Shown here: piece by piece, positions 1 to 8,228 of the stretch
Layout of the letters: every line of letters starts with the position of its first letter
Numbering within the stretch: the first letter of the stretch is position 1
Assembly (NCBI RefSeq): GCF_000188155.2
Contig: NZ_KE124774.1
Coordinates: 4,252,163-4,316,162 of the forward strand
Source of the DNA: Methylocystis sp. ATCC 49242
GTDB taxonomy: Bacteria; Pseudomonadota; Alphaproteobacteria; Rhizobiales; Beijerinckiaceae
Length of the DNA stretch: 64,000 nt
Direction: 5' to 3'
Translations under genes and position numbers: made by a program
Notes under the pieces: model-generated
Databases searched by the model: none
Seen by the model: the letters and a program-made list of their open reading frames with translations, nothing else
What the model was told of the DNA's origin: nothing

Positions 1-2332
1 CCAGACGCGGGGCGGTCTGTTCGAGCGGCCGTTGCTTTGGAGCGCCGATCGTCATTGCACGGTCGGCGCGGACGCAGGGCAGGCGCATCATCGCGATGGT
101 GCCGAGCCCGAGTCGCGAGCGAATGCGCAACGCGCCGCCATGCAAATCGACCAGCGCGCGGGCGATGGCGAGGCCGAGCCCCGAGCCCTTCATGCCGTTC
201 TCCATGAGGTCGGCGCTCTGCTCGAATGGCCGGCCGAGTCTCGAAATTGCGCGCGGATCTATGCCGCGGCCGGTGTCCTCGACAAAGATTGCGATCGCGG
301 CGCCGTGGCGGCGCGCGCGAAGGCGTATGAAGCCGCCCGCATCCGTGAATTTGATGCTGTTGGAGAGCAGGACGCCGAGCGCCTTGACGATGGCCGATTC
401 GTCTCCGATGCAGCGCAGGCGGTCATCCGCCTCGGCCACGATCTGGATGTTTTTGGCGTCCGCGCGGGAACGCCAGGAGGCGATGGCGCGGCGGGTCGCG
501 TCGGCGACATTCACTTCGCGTTCGGCCAGGCGCACCAGTCCCGCCTCCAGTCGCGACATGTCGAGAATGTCGGACAGCACCTCGTTGAGGTAAGCGCCGC
601 CCTGACGAATGTTGTTGCAATATTCGACATATTTCGGCGAGCCGAGGGAGCCGAAGGGCTCCGCCTGCATCATTTCGGAAAAGCCGATGATCGCGTTGAG
701 CGGGGTGCGCAGCTCGTGGCTCATGTTGGCGAGGAATTCGGACTTGGCCAGATAGGCCGCTTCGGCCTCCGCTTTCTGGTGGTGATATTGCTCCGCGAGA
801 GTCGCAAGCTGCTGGGCCTGCATCTCGAGCGTCTGACGCGAGCGCGTGAGGTCCGTGACGCTCGCGGTGAGGCGGCGCTCCGACTCGAGCAGCTTCTCCT
901 CGTTGCGCTTCAGCGCGGTGATGTCGGCGCCGACGGAGACGTAACCGCCGTCCTTCGTACGCCTCTCGTTGATCTGCAGCCAGCGGCCGTCGGCGAGCCG
1001 CGCTTCATATGTGCGCGCGTCGGCGGCGCGCTGCTCGGCGGATGAAATTTCGGTCTGGATGAGCGGCGCCGTGGCGCGCATCATGATCTGCGCATAGGTC
1101 GCTCCGGCGATCGCCGCGTCGGCGGAGAGGCCATGGAGATCGAGAAACTTGGAATTGCAGGTGACGAGCCGGTTCTGCGCGTCCCACAGCACGAAGGCTT
1201 CCGAAATCGCGTCGATGGCGTCGCGCAGGCGCATGTTGGCGGTGGCCGTATGTTCGGCGAGGGCGCGCTGTTCGGAGACATCCACGGCGATGCCGACGAG
1301 ATGCTTGCCCGGGTCGTTCGCCTCGTCCACGAGTTGCGCGCGCGCGCGCACCCAGATCCATCGGCCGTCCGCGTGCTTTGCGCGAAATTCGTGATCGACG
1401 CTTTTGGTTCTGGAGGCCGAGACCATTTCGGCGATCACCGTGAGGTCGCCATCCTCAGGATGAATGAGCGCGTTGAGTTCGCCAAAGGAGAGACAGCGCC
1501 GCTCGGCGGGAAGGCCGAGCATCTCGTACATTGAATCGGACCAGTAGATGCGCCCGCGCGCGATGTCCCAGTCCCATAATCCGCAGCGCCCGCGCGACAG
1601 CGCCGTCTCGAGCCGCTTGCGAATGAGCGCGTTCACATGCTCCACCGCCTGCCGGCGCCGCGTCTGCCGGAAATAGCCGTAAACGATGACGAGCAGCATC
1701 AGCGTCGTGAAGGCGAAGAGCAGCGCATAACGCGCCGCGATGGCGCGCCATTCTCCGAGCACATTGTCCAGCGGATAGATCATCGCCACCTGCCCGAAGG
1801 GCGTGGGCAGCTTATGCACCGTGGCGAGCGCCGGCGTGCCGTCGGCGAGCGTCACGCGCATCACGCCCGCCTTGTCGGCGAATTCGGTGAGCACCTGCCC
1901 GGCGCCGAGAACGTCGGCGAGCGTGACGTTCTTTGACTCGATCGGCGGAAACGCGGCGGCGACCCGGCCGTGGCCGTCCGTGACGAGAACGCGGCGGCCC
2001 CGCGCGAAGGCGCGATGCGGAACGATCTGGTTGAGGGGCTGGCCGAGCGACTGCGCGTCCGCCCGGATCTTTTCGTGCAGTTCGTGAGAAACAACGCGCG
2101 CGAAAAGCTCGAGGTCGGCGGTTGCGTCGTCGACAAGCTGGTCCTGCATCGTCGTCGCCATGGAGACGACAAAAGCCATCAACGACATCAGGCAGATAGA
2201 TGAGGCGACGAAGGCCAGGCGCCGTAGCCAGGCGCCGTCGTTCGGATCCTTCTCGCCATTGTCGTCAAAGCGATACGCGCCCCACACCGTTTCGGCATGA
2301 CTCATCGCACGAGCTGCGGAGGCGCGCGCCAT
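1..2332 (-). CDS. PleC-like PAS sensor histidine kinase, 3' end outside window
   Basis: The reading frame stays open to the window edge (about 777 codons), so the C-terminus is missing. In order it shows a membrane helix near residues 39-57, a probable periplasmic segment, a second helix near 200-220, a PAS domain around 240-360 (RGRCGLWDWDI), a second PAS around 375-495, a HisKA domain with the H-box MSHELRTPLNAIIGFSEM (phospho-accepting His539), and a HATPase domain ending in GSGLGLAIARALVDLHGG. The ATG at 2332 is chosen because GGAG lies 9 bases upstream; an in-frame ATG at 2305 has no such site. The H-box and the FGSLGSPKYVEYC stretch are typical of the PleC/DivJ/PdhS kinases that act on DivK in alphaproteobacteria. 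Assignment to PleC is inference. A CtrA-type box lies about 100 bases upstream. Confidence 0.85.
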   Translation of the reverse strand, partial: MARASAARAMSHAETVWGAYRFDDNGEKDPNDGAWLRRLAFVASSICLMSLMAFVVSMATTMQDQLVDDATADLELFARVVSHELHEKIRADAQSLGQPLNQIVPHRAFARGRRVLVTDGHGRVAAAFPPIESKNVTLADVLGAGQVLTEFADKAGVMRVTLADGTPALATVHKLPTPFGQVAMIYPLDNVLGEWRAIAARYALLFAFTTLMLLVIVYGYFRQTRRRQAVEHVNALIRKRLETALSRGRCGLWDWDIARGRIYWSDSMYEMLGLPAERRCLSFGELNALIHPEDGDLTVIAEMVSASRTKSVDHEFRAKHADGRWIWVRARAQLVDEANDPGKHLVGIAVDVSEQRALAEHTATANMRLRDAIDAISEAFVLWDAQNRLVTCNSKFLDLHGLSADAAIAGATYAQIMMRATAPLIQTEISSAEQRAADARTYEARLADGRWLQINERRTKDGGYVSVGADITALKRNEEKLLESERRLTASVTDLTRSRQTLEMQAQQLATLAEQYHHQKAEAEAAYLAKSEFLANMSHELRTPLNAIIGFSEMMQAEPFGSLGSPKYVEYCNNIRQGGAYLNEVLSDILDMSRLEAGLVRLAEREVNVADATRRAIASWRSRADAKNIQIVAEADDRLRCIGDESAIVKALGVLLSNSIKFTDAGGFIRLRARRHGAAIAIFVEDTGRGIDPRAISRLGRPFEQSADLMENGMKGSGLGLAIARALVDLHGGALRIRSRLGLGTIAMMRLPCVRADRAMTIGAPKQRPLEQTAPRL

Positions 2333-2428
2333 CAAATAGATCTCCGAAATTTTGGCGAACTCGCGAGCGAACCGAACGCCGCCCGAATCACCTTCATTCG
2401 AATCTCTCAGGCCGTGATTGTCCAGACC

Positions 2429-2443
2429 TTAATTCGGCGTTAA
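2429..2443. promoter_or_regulatory. CtrA-type box TTAA-N7-TTAA upstream of the PleC-like kinase
   Basis: The bases read TTAA, seven bases, then TTAAC, which matches the CtrA consensus of alphaproteobacteria exactly. It sits 97 bases upstream of the kinase start at 2332. The rest of the 2333-2835 gap holds no convincing gene; one further weak dyad (TTGAC-N7-GTCAA, 2776-2792) precedes the plus-strand gene. Confidence 0.55.
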
Positions 2444-2835
2444 CGGCGCGTCTCGGCGCTGGAATCCATGGCGTGTTGACCCATATATAGGGGCTTGTGA
2501 CCGGGGCTCGACAGGGCCGGCTCCGCCGCCCGGCGCGCGTCCGTGAGTAAGGCTTTGCCGGGCAACAGAAGTTTCCCGAACGCGCACATTCCGCGCGGCG
2601 TCGCTCCGGCGCTGTCCGGCCGCCGGCCCCGAGATGTGGGGTCGTCGAAACAGTCCCGAGCCGGCTTTTGGGCGGCGAGTCGTTTTGTCGCATGGTCAGA
2701 CGCCCCTCGGCGCCGCTCACTCACCCCTCCGTCCTTCACTCCCTGCGAGTGTAGTGGGGCGCCCACAACGTCCGGTTGACGACGGCGGTCAAATCAAGTG
2801 CGACGCGGCGTCGGCCAGAATTTCGAGACGTCCAG

Positions 2836-4086
2836 ATGATGACCAGAATTCTCGCGGTTTTCCTGTCGGGCCTTTTGCTCTGCGCGCCCGCATTGGCGAT
2901 CACGAAACAGGAGCGTCGCCGCGTCGACGCCTTCGCCGGGATGGCGCTCGAAAAGAGCCGGCGCATTGGCGGCTATCCCGTCAATCAGGACACCGCTCTG
3001 GAAGGCTTCTATAATTGGTACACAAAGCACAGGCTGTATCGCGCGTCTTTGAACAATGTAGGCAATCCGTGGTCGACGAGTCCCTACAGCCTCAACACCC
3101 ACGCGTTTGAAAAAGAGGTCGTGTCCTATTTCGCAAAGCTCTATGGCTTTCCCGACGACAAGTTCTGGGGCTTCGTGACCGCGAGCGGCACGGACGGCAA
3201 CAATCACGGGCTCTATTTTGGCCGGAAATATCTTCTGTCGAAATCATCGGCTCCGCCGATCGTCTATGTTTCGGAGGAGGCGCATTATTCGATCAAGAAA
3301 CTCGCCGACGTGCAGAATCTCGAACTGCGTCTGATAAAGGCGAAGGAGATGGGCGAGATGGATCTGAAGGATTTCGAGGCGAAGCTCGATCCGTCCCGTC
3401 CCGTGCTGGTGGTCATCGCATTAGGCACGACATTCAAGGGCGCGATCGACGATCAGGCGGCGATAAGGGATATACTGAAAGCGAAGCACAAGGGCCCGCA
3501 ATACATCCATCTGGATGCTGCGCTTTTCGGCGGTTACCTGCCTTACGTGGACGGTGACGCGGCGAGCCTCGTCAATCATCAGCTTCAGAATTTCGATTCC
3601 ATCGCCGTGTCGGGGCACAAGTTCTTTGGCTCTGATGAACCGATGGGCATTTTCATTTCCACCAGGGAAGCGTTCGACAATCTGAACCCGTTTCGGGTCG
3701 CCTATCTCAACGACGCCGTCCCGACGATCTCCTGTTCGCGAAGCGCGTTGGCGCCATTGAAATTCTGGTGGAAGATACGCTCGACGCCGATGGACAAATT
3801 CAGGGCCGCCGCCAATGGCATGATGCGCAACACGGACTATCTCGTCGAAGGGCTGAAGGCCACGGGCGTCAGGAGCTGGCGTAATCCTTTCTCGAGCACT
3901 GTGTTTTTCGAGCGGCCCGACGAAACGATCCTCGCGAAATATGATCTTGCGTCGGAGGAGAGCCCGACGCTCGGCAAGCTCGCGCATTTCATCGTCATGC
4001 CGCATGTCCACAACAAATTGATCGACGGTTTCATTCGGGACATGCGGAAATGGAAGATGCGGTCATCGCAGGCGTCGCCGCGATAA
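2836..4086 (+). CDS. PLP-dependent histidine decarboxylase-like protein with N-terminal export signal
   Basis: The body aligns by eye along its length with bacterial PLP histidine/serine decarboxylases (group II fold). The PLP lysine is in VSGHKFFGS (Lys262), the ring-stacking histidine in EEAHYSIKK (His150), and the pyridine-nitrogen aspartate in HLDAAL (Asp227). Family members are cytosolic, about 380 residues, and start directly at the enzyme domain. This one (416 residues) begins with a basic residue, a hydrophobic stretch of about 15 residues and APALA, a textbook Sec signal peptide with cleavage near residue 21. The start is the first of two ATGs at 2836; an upstream frame from 2776 would bury the signal. 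Base composition looks less GC-rich than the neighbours, suggesting transfer. The substrate is not assignable; decarboxylation is inferred. A strong terminator follows. Confidence 0.75.
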   Translation: MMTRILAVFLSGLLLCAPALAITKQERRRVDAFAGMALEKSRRIGGYPVNQDTALEGFYNWYTKHRLYRASLNNVGNPWSTSPYSLNTHAFEKEVVSYFAKLYGFPDDKFWGFVTASGTDGNNHGLYFGRKYLLSKSSAPPIVYVSEEAHYSIKKLADVQNLELRLIKAKEMGEMDLKDFEAKLDPSRPVLVVIALGTTFKGAIDDQAAIRDILKAKHKGPQYIHLDAALFGGYLPYVDGDAASLVNHQLQNFDSIAVSGHKFFGSDEPMGIFISTREAFDNLNPFRVAYLNDAVPTISCSRSALAPLKFWWKIRSTPMDKFRAAANGMMRNTDYLVEGLKATGVRSWRNPFSSTVFFERPDETILAKYDLASEESPTLGKLAHFIVMPHVHNKLIDGFIRDMRKWKMRSSQASPR

Positions 4087-4103
4087 CGGGCGATGATGCG
4101 GCT

Positions 4104-4142
4104 CCCGTTCGGCAAAGAGCGTTTTTGCCGAACGGGCTTTTT
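4104..4142 (+). terminator. Strong intrinsic terminator between the decarboxylase-like gene and pepN
   Basis: A 13-bp perfect stem (4104-4116 with 4124-4136, arm CCCGTTCGGCAAA) is followed by CTTTTT. It lies 17 bases after the plus-strand stop codon. The complementary A-run on the left also lets it act for the convergent pepN gene. Confidence 0.85.
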
Positions 4143-4155
4143 ATCCGGCTTCCGT

Positions 4156-6807
4156 TCAGGACAGCGCGCGTGTCGCAATATCCTTCACGTCGGCGGAGAG
4201 CGTCTCGCGCGCAAGCACTTCCCGCAGCTTCGCTTCGACGAGCGCGCGGCGGCGCGGCTCTAGCGTGCGCCATGAACGCAGCGCCGAGAGCAGCCGCGCC
4301 GCGACCTGCGGATTCTTCGAATCGAGGTCGAGAACGATGCGCGTCAGGAGATCGTAGCCGGAACCGTCCAGCGCATGGAAGCGCGTGAGATTGCCGTTCG
4401 CGAAGGCGCCGATGAGCGAGCGCACGCGGTTCGGATTGGAGAGCGAGAAATCCGGATGCGCCATGAGATCGAGGACGCGCTGCGTCGTGGCCTCTTCCGG
4501 AATTGTCGCATGCAAGGCGAACCATTTGTCGATCACGAGCGCGTCGCCCGCGAATTGCTTGTAGAAAGCCGCGAAAGCGTCTTCGCGCGCCTGTCCGCCG
4601 ATCAGCGCGAGCGCTGACAGCGCCGCCAGGCGGTCCGTCATGTTGCCGGCGGCGGCGAACTGACGCTGCGCGAGCGCGCGGCCCTTCTCTATATCGCCGG
4701 CGGCGATGAGATCGAGCGCGACGGCGCGCAACGAGCGCCGCCCGGCGCCGGCCGCGTCGGGCTTGAAGGGGCCGTTGTCAGCCATTCGCGCATAGAGCGC
4801 GTCGAGCTGCGGGAGAAGGGCGCGGCCGATTTCCTCGCGCAGCCCCATGCGCGCCGAAAAGAGGATGTCGGGATCGACATTCTCCCCCGCCTCGCGCGCG
4901 AGGTCGATTTCAGAGGGGAGCGACAGCGCCTGCGCGGCGAAGGCGGGATCGGCGTCGGCCTTTGCGAGGAGCGTGCGCAATGCGCCGACGAAACCCTGCG
5001 CATCTGGCGCCGGGGCGTTGTTCCGCGAAGCGTCCACACGCGCGAAGATTGCGCGCAGCGCGAGGCTTTGCGCCGCCTGCCATCGATTGAAGGGATCGTC
5101 GTCGCAGGCGAGGAGCCGCTCCAGGTCCGCGCTCGCCGGGGCGGGCTCGAGCCGCACGGGCGCCGAGAATCCGCGCAGCAGCGACGCCACCGGGCGCGAA
5201 GGCACGTCGCGAAAGGTGATGACGCGCGCGGGCTCCGAAAGTTCGATCACTCCGCGGCGCAACTCGTCCTCGCGCGCGTCGTCGCTCAGGAGATCGAGCT
5301 TCTCGCCATTCTCGCCGAAGAGCGCGAAAGCGACGGGGATCACCACTGGTTTCTTCGTGTCCTGCCCCGGCGTGGGACGTGTCTGCTGGCGCAGCGTCAG
5401 CGCAAAGGTCCGGGCGTCGGGGTCATAGGCGCCCTCGCTCGACAGCGCCGGCGTGCCGGCCTGGCTGTACCACAGCGCGAAATGCGACAGGTTGCGGCCG
5501 GAGGCTTCGGCGAAACAGGAGAGGAAGTCCTCCACCGTCGCCGCCGTGCCGTCGAAGCGCTCGAAATAGATGTCCATGCCGCGACGGAAATCGGCGTCGC
5601 CGATCAGCGTACGCAGCATGCGGATGATCTCGGCGCCTTTCTCATAGACCGTCGACGTGTAGAAGTTGTTGATCTCGTGATAGACCTCGGGCCGTACCGG
5701 ATGCGCGAGCGGCCCCGCGTCCTCGGGGAATTGCACGAGTCGAAGTCCGCGAACGTCGCTTATGCGCTCCACCGCGCGCGAGCGCATGTCGGCGGAAAAC
5801 TCCTGATCGCGAAAGACGGTGAGCCCTTCCTTCAGGCACAGCTGGAACCAGTCGCGACAGGTGATGCGGTTTCCCGTCCAGTTGTGGAAATATTCATGCG
5901 CGATGACGGCCTCGATGCCGGCGTAATCGGAGTCCGTCGCCGTCTCTGGCGAGGCCAGCACATATTTGTCGTTGAAGATGTTGAGGCCCTTGTTCTCCAT
6001 CGCGCCCATGTTGAAGTCGGAGACGGCGACGATGTTGAACACGTCGAGATCATATTCGCGACCGAACTTCTCCTCGTCCCACCGCATGGAGCGCTTCAGC
6101 GCGTCCATGGCGTAGTCGGCCCGCGCCTCCTTGCCGTGCTCTACATAGATTGCAAGGTCGATCCTGCGGCCGGACATCGTGGTGAAAGTGTCGCGCACCA
6201 CGCCGAGGTCGCCGCCGACGAGCGCGAAGAGATAGGAGGGCTTCGGGAAGGGATCGCGCCAGACGGCGTAATGGCGCGTCGTGCCGGGAATATCTCCCGA
6301 CTCCGCCGGATTGCCGTTGGAGAGGAGGATCGGCGCGTCGGTCTTCTCCGCCTCGATCCGGGTCGTATAGACGCTCAGCACGTCGGGGCGGTCGAGGAAG
6401 TAGGAGATGCGGCGGAAACCTTCGGCCTCGCATTGCGTGCAATAGGCGGAGCCTGAACGGTAGAGTCCGGAAAGCTGCGTATTGGCGCTCGGGTTCACCT
6501 CGGTCTCGATTTCGAGGGTGAAGGGCGCGTCGGGGACGCTGAGCACCGTGAGGCTGTCGGGCGTCGCCGTATATTCCGCCGGCCCCAGCGCGCGGCCGTC
6601 GAGCTTGACGCCGAGCAGCGCCAGATCGTCGCCGTCGAGCGTGAGCGGAGCGCCGGCGGCGCCTTTCGGGTTGCGGCGCAGCGACAGACGCGCGACGACC
6701 TTCGTGGCCGTTCGATGCAGCGCAATGTCCAGATCGACGGCGTCGATCAGAAAGTCGGCGGGGCGATAATCGACGAGGCGGACGGCGACATTGGATGGGT
6801 GGCGCAT
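4156..6807 (-). CDS. pepN: Aminopeptidase N (M1 family metallopeptidase)
   Basis: Zinc aminopeptidase that removes N-terminal residues from peptides in the cytoplasm. The exopeptidase motif GAMEN is at residues 268-272 and the zinc site HEYFHNWTGNR starts at His304, close to the positions in E. coli PepN (261 and 297). The length of 883 residues is normal for the family, with the C-terminal helical domain complete. The ATG at 6807 (MRHPSNVAVRL) is preceded by GAGG at 5 bases; the frame runs open further upstream without family similarity. It is transcribed divergently from the efflux operon, with 284 bases between them. Confidence 0.95.
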   Translation of the reverse strand: MRHPSNVAVRLVDYRPADFLIDAVDLDIALHRTATKVVARLSLRRNPKGAAGAPLTLDGDDLALLGVKLDGRALGPAEYTATPDSLTVLSVPDAPFTLEIETEVNPSANTQLSGLYRSGSAYCTQCEAEGFRRISYFLDRPDVLSVYTTRIEAEKTDAPILLSNGNPAESGDIPGTTRHYAVWRDPFPKPSYLFALVGGDLGVVRDTFTTMSGRRIDLAIYVEHGKEARADYAMDALKRSMRWDEEKFGREYDLDVFNIVAVSDFNMGAMENKGLNIFNDKYVLASPETATDSDYAGIEAVIAHEYFHNWTGNRITCRDWFQLCLKEGLTVFRDQEFSADMRSRAVERISDVRGLRLVQFPEDAGPLAHPVRPEVYHEINNFYTSTVYEKGAEIIRMLRTLIGDADFRRGMDIYFERFDGTAATVEDFLSCFAEASGRNLSHFALWYSQAGTPALSSEGAYDPDARTFALTLRQQTRPTPGQDTKKPVVIPVAFALFGENGEKLDLLSDDAREDELRRGVIELSEPARVITFRDVPSRPVASLLRGFSAPVRLEPAPASADLERLLACDDDPFNRWQAAQSLALRAIFARVDASRNNAPAPDAQGFVGALRTLLAKADADPAFAAQALSLPSEIDLAREAGENVDPDILFSARMGLREEIGRALLPQLDALYARMADNGPFKPDAAGAGRRSLRAVALDLIAAGDIEKGRALAQRQFAAAGNMTDRLAALSALALIGGQAREDAFAAFYKQFAGDALVIDKWFALHATIPEEATTQRVLDLMAHPDFSLSNPNRVRSLIGAFANGNLTRFHALDGSGYDLLTRIVLDLDSKNPQVAARLLSALRSWRTLEPRRRALVEAKLREVLARETLSADVKDIATRALS

Positions 6808-7091
6808 GAATACCTCGAAAAGTGGAGAATCAGCTGAGCTTGTCTGGAATATAGGCGGATCGCGGCCGTTGGCGACGGCGCCGAGAGCGGCGTTGGAGGG
6901 GATTGTTACCGATTTTTCATTGGATAGCCCCTTCAGCGGGGCGAAATGGCTTGAGCCGGGCTCCTCCGACGGGCAAGATCGCTCCCGGCGCAGCTGAAAT
7001 GCGGCGGCGCCATAATGACGCGCCCTTTCCGCGCAATGTCTGCCGCGCGCGCAAGCGGGGCGCACTCTCTCGGGGCTTTCCTGATTCTCAC

Positions 7092-8219
7092 ATGCGGCGA
7101 ACGATCCTCCACACCCTTCTTCTCCTTCTCGTTTGCGGCGCGGCTGCGGCCCTCGGCGCTCCGGCGGGGAATCAGCCGCCCCGTCGGGAGATTGTTGTCC
7201 CGCTGACCGACGATCAGGCGCGCGCCGCGGGGGTCGAGACGCAGCCCATCGAACCGGAAACGGGCATGGGCGAAATCGTCGTCCCCGGCGTGGTGACCGT
7301 CCCGCCGCAGCAGTTGCGCATCGTCGCCGCGCCCGCCGCCGGACTTATCGAGACCCTGCTCGTCGCCCCTGACGAGGACGTCAAGGACGGCGACGCGATC
7401 GCGACGCTCAGATCCTCCGAGCTGGTCGAGGCGCAGCGCGCCTTCTTGCACGCCCTTTCGGACGCCAATCTCGCTTCCGAGAAACTGCGCAGGGACGAGC
7501 AGCTCTTCAAGGAGCGCATCATCGCCGAACGCCGGTTGATCGTCACTCGGGCCGAGGCGGGGCAGGCGCGTTCGTCGCTCGAGGAGCGACGGCAGATTCT
7601 CACGCTCGCCGGCATGACCGAAGCCGAGGTGTCGGCCCTGCAGCGTGACCGCAAGCTCGCCAGCACGCTCCTGGTTCGCGCGCCGCTCTCCGGCACGGTC
7701 CTCCAGCGGCACGGCACCACGGGCGAGCGCGTTCAGGCCTCCGCGCCGCTCGTCACCATCGCGCGGCTCGATCCGATCTGGGTCAATCTGCAGGTGCCGC
7801 TTAGTCGCGCCGTCGCGCTCGAAAGCGTCGAGCGCGTCCATCTGCCCAGCGCGGGTCTCGACGGCCGGCTCATCCGCATCGGCCATACCGTCGACATGGC
7901 GACCCAGTCCGTCACCGCGGTGGCGGAGTTTCGCTCCGGCAGAAGCCCCTTGCGGCCGGGGCAAGCCGTGCAGGCGATCCTGAAGGTGACGGGCGGCGGC
8001 GCTTCGCAATGGCGCGTTCCGGCGGACGCCGTCGTCAGCCACAAGAACCACAGCTGGGTTTTCGTCCGCGTCCCGGACGGATTCCGCGCGACGCCGGTCA
8101 CGCTGATCTCGGAGACGCCGCATTTCGCCTCGGTGCAGGGCGGCCTGGCGGCCGGCGAGCGGGTGGCGACCCATGGTCTGCTCACATTGCTAGCCGAACT
8201 CGCCGAGGCGGAGAAATGA
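7092..8219 (+). CDS. RND efflux periplasmic adaptor subunit (HlyD/CusB/CzcB type)
   Basis: Membrane-fusion protein that bridges an inner-membrane RND pump and an outer-membrane channel. The 375-residue protein begins with a signal peptide (hydrophobic run ending near ALGA), followed by a lipoyl/barrel-sandwich segment (VVAAPAAGLIETLLVAPDED), a helical hairpin with ASEKLRRDEQLFKERIIAERRL, and beta-barrel and membrane-proximal parts. The ATG at 7092 is chosen because the signal peptide begins there; the open frame upstream has no export features. It is the first gene of an efflux operon, 9 bases before the pump gene. No metal-sensor regulator is visible next to it. It lacks the Met/His-rich metal-binding N-terminus known from some CusB proteins. 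Confidence 0.88.
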   Translation: MRRTILHTLLLLLVCGAAAALGAPAGNQPPRREIVVPLTDDQARAAGVETQPIEPETGMGEIVVPGVVTVPPQQLRIVAAPAAGLIETLLVAPDEDVKDGDAIATLRSSELVEAQRAFLHALSDANLASEKLRRDEQLFKERIIAERRLIVTRAEAGQARSSLEERRQILTLAGMTEAEVSALQRDRKLASTLLVRAPLSGTVLQRHGTTGERVQASAPLVTIARLDPIWVNLQVPLSRAVALESVERVHLPSAGLDGRLIRIGHTVDMATQSVTAVAEFRSGRSPLRPGQAVQAILKVTGGGASQWRVPADAVVSHKNHSWVFVRVPDGFRATPVTLISETPHFASVQGGLAAGERVATHGLLTLLAELAEAEK

Positions 8220-8228
8220 CAGAGCGCG

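Noticed and set aside
2333..2835. Several open frames of about 80-110 codons on both strands
   Set aside because: They overlap each other, lack ribosome-binding sites and look like random high-GC sequence.
5068..6456. 462-codon plus-strand open frame opposite pepN
   Set aside because: Antisense shadow of a complete M1 aminopeptidase.
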